Assembly: GCA_025201805.1 (NCBI GenBank)
Contig: MU619253.1
Coordinates: 2,202 to 66,201, forward strand
Origin: Parasitella parasitica
Lineage: Eukaryota > Mucoromycota > Mucoromycetes > Mucorales > Mucoraceae
DNA: 64,000 nt
Reading direction: 5' to 3'
The translations under genes were made by a program, and so were the position numbers. Each line of letters starts with the position of its first letter. Position 1 is the first letter of the stretch. The notes beneath the pieces were generated by a model, which did no database searches, was not told the DNA's origin, and was given only the letters and a program-made list of their open reading frames with translations. Positions 36,588 through 46,363 of the stretch are shown piece by piece.

Positions 36588-38133
36588 ACTTTTGTTGTGT
36601 ATTTTTTGTATATTTTTTTATTATCCCCCCCCATCTATTGTCTACTGCATCATCATGATTACATTGCTTTTATACTATATTTTTATATAAATTATATCGA
36701 AAATGTGATTATTATAGGATGACGCATAAATCGCACACAACCATATATTACGGTACTACAGCGCTAAGTATTGTCTGCTTGACAATATAGTTTAGAACTC
36801 GTAGAGTTGAAACATACCTATTGCACACAGATCCTGTAAACTGGTCCCTGCACATCTTAATAAAAACGAAAACGAAAGAGCTCTTGTACGCCATAATAGC
36901 GTTAAATTACCCGCATTAGTTCATATGAATACTCAAGAACTACTTCCGGTGGTTCTCCATAGCTTATTCATCAGACCATTATGTAAAAATACAATCTATC
37001 ATACCATCTGGATCACATTAGCATCTTTGCCACTCTCTTATACCGATTTGTATATCAAACTCTTTTATAAGCAATTTTTGAACCTGACTAATTAGCAAGT
37101 TTTTCCCCTTACAATAAATTGTCACTTCTTGACAGCATTGTTTCCTCTGTACGATCCCAAGAAGATTTAGCCATTTCAGTGTTTTGCAAGTCGGTTGAGA
37201 TAAAGTTCTTTGCATTTTCTGTAGCCATTTTTTGAAGGGAGAAGTGGTTTCAATCTCATTTCAAATTTGTTGACGAAATCCATTCTGCAGTAGCAATTGC
37301 CTAGAATTGACCTCTTTTTGTCATAAACGGGTCTATTTTATGATCAAGAAGATAAAGAGATAAAGTGATCAAAAAATATTGAATGTAAAGAAAACATTAT
37401 ATACCAAGGGAAATCTGTTTGATAACTGATTTGCTGCGATGATTGTCCTTTACTGTATTTTATGTTTGTGCAACGGTATACTCGTTTGTTTGTTTAGCTG
37501 TAATATTTCCATTCCAGTGTAGTAAATGCGACATGATGCATCTGTAAGATTATATCTTGAAATGATGGAGTTTGCCACTAATCTGCGGTACTGTACCTGC
37601 TTTTTTAAACCGTCTGTTAATTTACTCTAGAGTGTAACCACGTCTTATATATTACTTGCGCGTGCATTATGTTTTAATAATGAGCGACATAAATCAACAA
37701 GAGCTGTATTAGCGAAGCGCATAATGCTGTTGATTCTTAAAAATTGCCCCACAAAAATGTTGGAATGCACACCTTCTACAAGTTTGTATAATGGGCTATC
37801 AGATATATCTTCTTGAGATTACTTTCAAGGCTGTTGCTGTAATAATATTCCAGATTTTACAATGCCACATGTCATATCATTGCTGGAAAACTGATCTCCT
37901 CTAGAGTATATAGAGTCCTTAGATAGTTGCAATAATATTTTATTTGTCATTATCATTGAAGTACAATACCTTCTAATTGCAATTTTTTTTTTCACACTTG
38001 CTAAATGAATGACGAGCTCTTCCACATCATGAAAAAAGTATAAAAGCACTAATAATTTATTTTTTAACAATTGCAAGGGGGGAAAAAAACCTGTACACTA
38101 GAAAATACATGCAAGCGAGTTTTGTGAGGAAAA
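36588..38133. other. Intergenic region between convergent UPF0014 and BAP31-like genes
   Basis: About 1.5 kb, AT-rich. A minus-strand stretch from 37228 reads MATENAKNFISTDLQN and then KSSWDRTEETML before a stop. An RYKRVAKML-like piece in another frame lies downstream. Together they faintly recall a Myb/SANT-type domain relic, too weak to call as a gene. Nothing else is evident. Confidence 0.35.
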
Positions 38134-39141
38134 TTAGATATCCTTTTTGTTTTCCTGTTCTTGCTCAACAGGTTCAAGTTTGGTAACATGGTCTTCAATA
38201 GGAGTGGTGTCAATTTCTTTGCTTGCTTTTCTAATGGCGGGATCATTGGAAACCTGGATGAAACGATGGTTAATAAAATTACTCCTTTTACATTATGCAC
38301 TATCTGTCTGCACATATCAAATAAACTTACCGATCCTTCAAGTTCAATAAATTGATCTTCTAGTCTAATATAGTCCATGGCCATATTTTTTATCTTGTTC
38401 AAGATGCTGCAAATATATATATATGTTATGTCAGGTTTCGCCCGCAATAGCATTTAAATAGCATATACACTTACAGTAATAACAAGATAGTGAAACCAGT
38501 AAGGTATAGGTTTCTTTGAGCATAAAATTTTTTTGCAGCTTGACCAACTTGAGCTCTGAAGTCAGAATTACCTACAGATGGAACGCCACCATTTTCGTCT
38601 TCAGAATTTACCACATCATAGAAGGCTCGAAGTGTATTGACGGAATCTGTATGAAACGGTATACCGTTAGCATAATTCAAGTATACATGCACTATTTTAT
38701 GCGTCATTCTTACCAAGGAAGAGCACAAAGATAAATCTGTGATAAATAGTTATTTAATTAGTATAGCTGTAGCTGTTTGGTATACTGACCACTTACACAA
38801 ATACGATTTTCATAATATATTGAGCATGAGCAATCTAAAAGACAAGACGGCTTGAATAATTCAGATGCCTTTCCCGTCAGAAAGTGTTACTTACGGTGGG
38901 TGAGGTAGCTAACCAGCGAAATACTGGCTTTTGCCAACGCGTTGGGATGGGCAACTGCAGACATATCTCTTGAGCATTGCATGCTCGAGTACTTTATGAT
39001 AAAGACCACTTACCAAGAATAAGAAAAAGAGAATAATCTACGTCCCAATCAATTTAGCTGTCAAACATAAAACATAATTTCAATGTCTGAAATTACCTCA
39101 AATGTCAAGATGCCAAATACAATGCCGTAATAGAGAGCCAT
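38134..39141 (-). CDS. BAP31/Yet3-like ER membrane protein
   Basis: About seven short exons from ATG 39141 (MALYYGIVFGILTFE). Three hydrophobic segments are seen: IILFFFLFL, KIVFVFIFVLFLDSVNTLRA and RNLYLTGFTILLLL. LPIPTRWQKPVFRWLATSP between the first two is typical of the B-cell receptor-associated protein 31 family. The C-terminal part is charged and helical (DYIRLEDQFIELEG, then KASKEIDTTPIEDHV). It ends NKKDI, giving KKDI as the last four residues, a dilysine ER-retrieval signal of the KKxx type. Family members act as ER cargo and export factors and partner of the translocon in yeast. Confidence 0.87.
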
Positions 39142-39781
39142 TTTAAAAATTATAAGAATGTAAAGAAAAAGAAGCTGGACACATGCAGGCCTTTATTTTA
39201 TTTTATTTAATTTTTTTTATTGCTTAGTTAATGCTTTAGTTTTCAATTAAAACCAATGTACGTCATTCTGAGGACATTTGTAAGGTATCGGATTTGTATG
39301 CATAATAAGGTGTATCAATCTGTAATTGGCTAGAATTGAAGCTGGCAACCATATGTAGGTATCGATCAGCAGCGATGCTCACTATAGATCTGATGTCGAC
39401 ATCATATCACATAGATAAACCATGAGCTCTTTTTTTTGCTTCCCCCACATCGCTTGGTTATACTTTTTTTCTCTTGAATCTGATAGAAGAACTCTATCTT
39501 TGCTTGTAATTCCTTTTTTCCTGATAAATTAAAATAGTAATCGACCAATAAAAAGCATCTAGACCATCATATCTAGGTGATATTCATTGTTTAGAAATTT
39601 GTTTTATTGCCACGAACAAGGCGGAAAAAAAAAAAAAAAAAAAAAAAAAACCATCGTCCGTTGCACAGGGGACAGAATGAATTGTTTTGTTCTCCTTTTT
39701 TTTTTATATAAAATAAGTAACTCTTCTTTCTTTTTTCATTTATTTTTGTTGCGGTTATTACTTATTTAATATAAAAAGCAC
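39142..39781. other. Divergent intergenic region with poly-A tract
   Basis: A 640-bp spacer between the BAP31-like start and the HSF start. It includes a 26-base A run (39625-39650) and T-rich blocks near 39697-39745, just upstream of the HSF gene. No coding signal. Confidence 0.5.
39625..39650. repeat. Poly-A homopolymer upstream of the HSF gene
   Basis: 26 consecutive A. About 130 bp before the HSF start codon, where dA:dT tracts in fungi often exclude nucleosomes. Regulatory meaning is inferred only. Confidence 0.85.
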
Positions 39782-41182
39782 ATGTCTCAAAGAAACCGGA
39801 ATGTTCTCTCTGGTAAGAAAGCACAAAGCAAGCATGGCTATGTGGAGAGGTTTTTTCGAGTGACACCAACAAGAAATGCTGTATTTATCACAAAACTGTA
39901 TGCGTAAGTAATTTTTGTATACCAAAGAAGGGAGAGGGGAGGGAGCAAGAGCAACAGTAGCAAAAGATGCTGAACAACTGAAATAGCATGGTGGATGATA
40001 ACGAGACAAAAGACCTTATAACATGGACAGGCGCAGGCGACCAATTTACCGTTTTCAATAATGTTGATTTCTCACGACTAGTATTGCCGCGTTATTTCAA
40101 GCACTGCAACTGGTCAAGCTTCGTACGTCAACTAAATAGTAAGTTGCTGTATGATTCTTTGTCATTTTAGCATACTGAATCACATTTAGTGTATGATTTC
40201 CATAAAATCAACGAGCAAAACGAAGAAGAAGGTTCAAACGCCAATACCATCAACCCAAATATCATGAATAACAACAACATTATCAATAACCTTGACAGCA
40301 ATAGCAACAGCAATAGCAACAGCAATAGCAACAGCAACAGCAGTAGCAGTAGCAGTAGCGGTAGCAGCAGCAACAACAGCAGCAACAACAGCAACAGCAA
40401 TAGCAACAGCAACAATATTTTCAGCGAGCATGAACATATGGTGCAGAAATGGGATTTCAAACATCCTTGTTTCACCAAAGCAGGCTATGATAGATTACAT
40501 AAAATTCGGAGAAAGCCACCCAGAAACCGATTGATACCGCAAATGAGATATTCCAACGCAATGGAGCTGGTTGATGACAGCCCTGAAGCAGATCCGGAAG
40601 AAGAGACCTCCTTGCCAACTCCATCTTCGTTACCATCTCAACCTCCGTCTGCATCAGATCCAGCACCGAGCGCAACTCACCCACCCGAAAACCCCGAGGG
40701 AGTGCAATCTCTGGTAAGCCAGTTGCACGATACAACAAGGAGTTTTGAATCCAAATTGGACCACACGTGTAATGAGATCCTGTACTTGAGATCCGTAGTC
40801 GACAATCAGCAAATGGTTGGTTCATCTTACTTCTTACTAAACTGAAAGGGCTAATATGAAAAATGACAGATTCTAAATGAATTATACCACTCGGTTGAAT
40901 ATCTCAAATCAAGGCAGATACAAAAAGACGCAATGAATAACCGCCACACAAACGCTAGCGGCGAGGAAAGCAGAAAGCCGAGAAAGATCCATGAATGTAA
41001 GTCTTAATGTGGATGTCTTGACGGTAAACTAATTTACACCATCAACAGTGCTTGGGATCAATTACGAAACATCTCAGCATCCAGCGCAATTCGATCGGCC
41101 TGAATCCAGCCGCCATACTCATCACCATGAAGACCAAGAGTCTCATGGTAGGCGGAAAAAGCGCTCAAACATTGAGAAATAG
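39782..41182 (+). CDS. Heat-shock-factor-type transcription factor
   Basis: Five exons (39782-39903, 39987-40138, 40190-40815, 40870-40996, 41049-41182) join to 386 aa. The HSF DNA-binding domain begins TPTRNAVFITKLYAMVDDNE. It continues LITWTGAGDQFTVFNNVDFS, LPRYFKHCNWSSFVRQLN and MYDFHKIN, where the recognition helix is FVRQLNMYDFHK. A 60-residue Asn/Ser insert follows, then the domain resumes MVQKWDFKHPCFTKAGYDRL. C-terminal to it are a Pro/Ser stretch and a coiled coil (SQLHDTTRSFESKLDHTCNE). The tail ends basic with GRRKKRSNIEK. Exon 1 contains a possible extra 48-nt intron (39814-39861) which also keeps frame, so the extreme N-terminus is uncertain. It may be Hsf1 or one of the related factors such as Sfl1; the sequence alone does not decide. 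Confidence 0.88.
40270..40420 (+). repeat. AAC/AGC repeat coding for Asn/Ser inside the HSF domain
   Basis: About 50 codons, mostly AAY and AGY, in short repeats such as AGCAATAGCAAC. It falls in the wing loop of the DNA-binding domain, between MYDFHKIN and the WDFKHPCF strand. Confidence 0.85.
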
Positions 41183-41683
41183 GCTGTTGTAAAGATTACG
41201 AGGTCCTCACTCTGTTCTTTACAGTTTTGATCGACCAGAGTATATCTGTGCCTTTTAGTCTTTAAAACAACTTACTAGAGGGGGAAAGGAACAATAAAAC
41301 AAACGCTGATACGGAATAATTTGGACTCTAAAAAATCCAATATCTGAAACAAGCCTTAGGCAGCGGATCTCTTGTGAGGGCTATCACCTTTCCTGCTAGA
41401 CGAAAAGGTATGTTTGTCTTAAATATATTTTTCTGTTAGGAAGTTAGGATGATAAGCCCTTGGCAATGTTGGTTCGGTGGCCATTATGGTTTTCTGTGGT
41501 GGATGGATGTGGTGGATGGATAGCAATGCAGGGTTGTTTTTTTTTTTTTACTCGACCAAGAATTGTTTCAAGTCCCACACAAATGAAAGTAACCTCCATT
41601 TTTTATTTCCATTTCTTTTTTTTTTCTTCCATTTTTTAAATAAAAACATATACACACCATATAAAACTATTTAGAAATTTGTC
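41183..41683. other. Intergenic spacer, HSF to DeSI
   Basis: 500 bp without coding signal. Contains T runs (41539-41551, 41617-41625) and a repeated ATGGATG near 41500. It must hold the end of the HSF transcript and the DeSI promoter. Confidence 0.45.
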
Positions 41684-42715
41684 ATGCTTGAGTATTTATC
41701 ATCTTTTTTTAATGGAAACACAGACTTCAATGACTCGACAAAGCAACATGGTAATTTTGTGGTTTTTTTTTATAGCGCTATTGTCTGTCTCACGTTAATT
41801 TTGAATAGTTTTTGTAAATGTATACGACATGGTAGAAAATAAGAAAAATAGCTAAAATTCAATTTCCTGACATAACATGTAGATACAACCAAACTACATC
41901 ACACAATTTGGCTATTACGCATTGGGCGTTGGTAAGTTAACACCTGCGACGTTTGATCCATGCAAGGAATAATACCGTAGTATGACATTATAGGAGTCTT
42001 TCATTCAGGCGTAGAAGTAGGAGGGAAGGAATATTGTTTTGGAGGCCACGAAATTCCAAACGTCACTGGTGTATTTGTGATCCAACCAAGAACCGGTATA
42101 CCTGAACTATCGCTCAAGTGAGCTTATGCGTAGTCTTACATTTGGAGGGCGTAGTCTGACATTGGCTTGTATAGGCAGACGTTCGATATAGGAGCCACGG
42201 ACTTGTCAGTCAAAGAAATTGAGGACTTACTGTTGCAGTTATCGGATGAATTCACGGGGCCCTCGTACAACCTGCTAACAAGAAACTGCAATCATTTTAC
42301 CGAAGAACTTGTCATGAAATTGACCCAAAAGACAATACCAGCATGGATCAACCGTGCTGCAAAGTTAGGAAACATGTTTCCCTGTGTAGTGCCTTGGGAA
42401 TGGATCCAACCTCCTGAATTTTCAGAGGAGGCAGAAGAAGAAGTACTTGAAAACGATCAAAGTGAAGAAGTAGAAGATTATGACGATGCTGATGAGGAGA
42501 ACATACATTCAAGGAGATCCTCGACCATCTCGTTATTATCTAGTAGACGAACTAGGTCAGATTATACTTATAGCCATGAAGGTAGAAACAGTAGCCAAGA
42601 AAGGTTAATAATTGGCGGTCATGGTGGTGTAATATACCATCCGCCCATCACTAAATTCCAAGGCGTCATCTATGGCCTTGAAGATCCCTCGTCCCCAGCA
42701 TCATCTTCAGCGTAG
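41684..42715 (+). CDS. PPPDE/DeSI-family deSUMOylating or deubiquitinating isopeptidase
   Basis: Five exons (41684-41750, 41809-41831, 41883-41931, 41994-42117, 42175-42715) join to 267 aa. The start at 41684 is required because only this frame joins to HVFVNVYDM. The catalytic His is in GVFHSGVEVGGKEYCFGGHE and the Cys in YNLLTRNCNHFTEE, the two signatures of the PPPDE fold. A typical ending segment, KTIPAWINRAAKLGNMFPCV, follows. The C-terminal 100 residues are acidic and Ser-rich and probably disordered. The layout fits DeSI-2-like proteins, which remove SUMO or ubiquitin from substrates. It ends 25 bp before the convergent neighbour. Confidence 0.9.
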
Positions 42716-42740
42716 TATTTATTATGGTAATAAAGAGGGT

Positions 42741-43735
42741 TTATTCCTTCTTTCTTTTCAATAGAGTTTGGGGTCCAACGTAAGCTGAATTTTGCAAATA
42801 AGCAGGGTCCATGTCCGATCTTTTGAGGCAAGTCAAGCAAACCTTGATGTTTGCTTTGCCTACCACTGTTTCCAGCCGCTTAGGCAATGGTCTTACTGTC
42901 AATTCAACTACCGGATAGAAAGATAGTGTTGCGTTGGCGTTGTATGGTTCTACAGCAGCTTCGTCGTCTGCAAAACCAGCGAGAGGAGATGTTGAGTAGA
43001 TGAACTCTGACGACTTGGATCCCTTGGGTGGTCTTCCTCGTCTTGGAATAGATTGAATAGATGTTTTGGTAGACGTTTCATCCGCAGGCACTGTGCCATT
43101 TGTGGATAAAATGTATTTTTCTTGGCGGTATAAGCAGTGTTTGGGATGCTCGCATTGACCTAATCGAGTGTTTGATTTTGATGTTCTTTTCTTGATCGTT
43201 TTTAAGCTCTTGCTATTGGTCCTTTTGCTTTTAGTATCCTGTGCCTCTTCTTGTTCCGCCCTCTCTGCTACCACTGTTGCTTGGGCAACATCTAGTTTAG
43301 GAACTAGAAGCATAGATGAGCCCAGGGAAGGCCGTGGTGACGATATAGGCTCGCTAGTGGAAAGTGAGGCCAAAAACGCCATGAATTGAGGGTCATTCAT
43401 GGGATCAACAGCATTATCTCGGGCAGAGCTAGTGTCGCTATGAATAGAAGAGTGATTCAATGCATCCAATAAGCTGCTGTCTATGTAGAGGTATATATAG
43501 TCAGCCTTTTGTAACACATGTGATACAATATGCTATGTATACCACTGGTAAAGCTTAAAATGTCATTATAAAACTCTTGGTATTGAGGTGACATTTGATT
43601 ATAAAAGAGATCGTTGCTGGAGGATGGTATATCGATACTTGTAGACGGCTGTGGGTAACTGTGTTTTGGTCTGGCCTCTTTTTCTTCATGAGAGAGGTTA
43701 GCACCTTGATTAGAGTCTTGGTGCATGTTGGACAT
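42741..43735 (-). CDS. Basic unknown protein with AT-hook-like motif, 310 aa
   Basis: Two exons (43735-43543 and 43480-42741) join in frame. The N-terminal part is polar (SHEEKEARPKHSYPQP). FMAFLASLSTSEPI and a basic coiled stretch (SKRTNSKSLKTIKKRTSKSN) follow. RRGRPPKGSK resembles an AT-hook, which binds the minor groove of AT-rich DNA. Four cysteine positions (CEHPKHC around residue 170 and CLTCLK around 285) could bind a metal. LSFYPVVELTVRPLPKRLE looks structured. I do not recognise the family; a nuclear DNA-binding role is inferred. An upstream in-frame ATG at 43816 would add 27 residues but spans an acceptor-like sequence. Confidence 0.65.
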
Positions 43736-43816
43736 GTCAATATTGCTAATAGCTGCAAAAGGCGTAACTCTGTTTATATATATACCAAAAAATTGATGAA
43801 ATCTTAGCATCACCAT

Positions 43817-44361
43817 AAAAAAAAAAGATTATATGAGACGTTTCCCCCATTTTATCATTCTAAAAGGATCAGTTAAGCCGTTAAATTCAAACGTAAATCA
43901 AGCTGGCATCAAGATTTAATCACTCTGCAATTACACTTTTTTAGATTTGGAATGGAAAATGAGAGAAATATGATTAAATGAAACATAAAAAGGGTTATTT
44001 TTCGCCATTTTACGCAGCAGTTGCTATTGTTGTGATCTAGCGACGTTTTCAAATAATCAAATGGAGCAAGTACTATTGGGTTGTTGGCCTGTTGGTCACA
44101 CATGTCATTATTTCAATTTTCAATAAGGAACTGGTGTAGTGAAGCATACGTATGAATTTACATGTCTCATACGTAATATTCTAACGAACTCAATGAATGT
44201 TCAATGCACAGAGCATCTGGAGCATATTATCTGCTCTACACGCAATAACAATGCGTACTAGTTTTTATGGGCAAAAGCTGTTTTGGTATCCCCCCAAATA
44301 GCAAGCAAACTGCTCAATGCAGGTTTCTTTCATGTATATTTATAGAATTGAACACTTTATT
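43817..44361. other. Intergenic spacer before the M13 cluster
   Basis: About 545 bp, AT-rich. Short frames on both strands (43909-44103, 44267-44464) show no features. Nothing else seen. Confidence 0.45.
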
Positions 44362-45825
44362 TTATAGGTTTGTGATAAATTGCCACATGTCACATTTTGC
44401 TTGTAGACTCATAGGGCTGACAGCTGGGCAATTGCATATCTTTGCAAAATCAGCGCCGCTCTGAGCGACACCATTGACGCGAGCAATATGAAGTGAGTGC
44501 GGATCAGTGCAAATCTACAAATGAGTGCTGAGCAGATTTAGTTTCCAGCCTCAAGCAATCTGCGATTCATGTCTATCTAACCGCACATTGAGAAATCTCC
44601 ATACGGCCTTTCCCACACCAAATACGGCCAAAATTAATATAAAACAATGCTCCCAGCGATAAATGCTCTAAAGCCAGGCAATGATTTTTCTTGCTTTCCA
44701 AGCTTTCTGTATACCGATAGCGCAGCATCAAAAACACCATTATCAGCCAATTTCCCTGCTAGTGTCAACTTGCCGTCGACATACAGTGCAGTATTGGCAG
44801 GATCAGCTACGATAAACTTGGCGTATTGAACGATATGAAGCATTGAATTTTTGCCTTCGAATTTAGCCAAAGTTTCGTTTGTCCACCAATCATCCAAGAT
44901 GCCGCGGCCATTGTATTTTCTGCCAGAACTATCAAAAGCATGCTACATGTCAATGTTAGTACGACATGTACGCATCACTAGCATTCAATGAATGTAACTT
45001 ACAGTGATTTTATGCCCAATAACCACGCCGATACCACCATAATTTAAATAACCAGGGCATGCAGGTATCACGATCTCATCGCCATTTGGCGTATAATAAG
45101 CATTAGCATTTTGAGGAGGCATGAGCAACTAGTCTTTATCAAATTTTTCACCAGCCTTTGTCAATAATTTTTTTTTATCTAACCAAGTAGAGAGAATATT
45201 TTTGGAATCGTAGAGGCTAGTTTTGTTGACGTAAATACCTTGGTAGTATTTCTTTATGGAGAGATGGTGGCCAACTTGACTTCGAAATCGATAAATCTAT
45301 CGACAGCAGCAGCTATCTTTCCGTTAAACCATCTTGAACAGGAAAGAATACAATTTCGATGATTATGTCCTGATAGATGGGAGTGGGCCCTAAAGCGTCG
45401 ATTAGACTTACTATCCAAGCACATTTTGTCAGCTGCTTCTTGATCTTCTCTATGAAAGCCATTTTCCGTACTGATGAGAGACTTGTAGGCGTCTTCATTG
45501 TGTCTTCCAAGATAGATTGTACTATGTCCTTATTTACGTTTCAGGCGGTCTCTATAGTCTCAGTGGCTATAGAAAATTATAATCAGAGGACTTTTACTAC
45601 AAACAAAATACAAACTTTGTTAACGGACATAGTATGCCTTGCAAGCCAACCGCCACCTAACTAAATCATGAAGCTATTAAATTATGTCTAAAACTGACAA
45701 CATACACGTATATTAGTGAAAATTAGAACAGGGATTTACATTGATATTTACATCATCCAGGATTGATTTTGCGATGACAGCATATTGTGGTGTTGAGCAT
45801 ACTGCTACACTGTTCGCGCCACCTG
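44362..45825 (-). pseudogene. M13 metallopeptidase pseudogene, copy B
   Basis: It aligns by eye with copies C and D but is broken many times. The N-terminal exon reads CSTPQYAVIAKSIL with CSNFH then a stop. Two internal deletions join FFPVQDG directly to a [13 protein letters not shown]-like segment and that to the KYYQGIYVNKTS segment, removing about 120 and 190 codons. A stop replaces Glu/Asp before LLMPPQ. The zinc motif is GHKIT|HAFD instead of GHEIT|HAFD, and the third ligand region is AGKLADNG instead of GENLADNG. A one-base shift lies after KSLPG, and the CKMW end is changed to CDMWQFITNL. Both loss of catalytic residues and frame damage mean it cannot make an active enzyme. Confidence 0.9.
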
Positions 45826-46363
45826 ACAGGGTTCTGGCCTTTTTCTTTTACATAGAAAAAAAGAGTGTCCCCCCCCCCCCTCTAAATCTTTAGGAAAAAT
45901 ACTAAACAGCTGAATGTGCAGATCCATACTTTCTTTGTAGTTTATTTCGGCGAGCACAAGGAAAAGGTTAGGTAAATCACACCACAAGACTTTTTACCTT
46001 CGTACGAAATAGTGTGGCAAATTGCTTTGTATGAATCAAAATCTTCACAGCAAGATAAATTTAAACAATATTGATACATACGCATTCTTTGGCTTGAATC
46101 ACATCATGCTACACGCTTGCCCATGCAAGTGATTCGTATGTTCATTCTCCCAAACTAGTTGTTCTTGGAGCACACGCATTATATACTATATTGTTTAGTC
46201 AAATATAATGACTGTGTCTTTCGACCAAGCTTTAGAAACATTCCAGTGTATATATACTACCAATCGCCTGTATGAACGCAATATTTTGGTTTATTTGAGA
46301 AAGAAAAAACGCATAATATAAATCCCTTCAATGTAGTCATTAATCTTATTCATGGACAACAGA
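45826..46363. other. Spacer between M13 copies B and C
   Basis: About 540 bp. It contains a C10 run (45869-45880). The rest is unremarkable AT-rich DNA, upstream of pseudogene B and downstream of copy C on the same strand. Confidence 0.5.

Noticed and set aside
36830-37228. Possible Myb/SANT-like gene relic (KSSWDRTEETML, RYKRVAKML)
   Set aside because: Pieces lie in different frames with stops and no good introns; too short to distinguish from chance.
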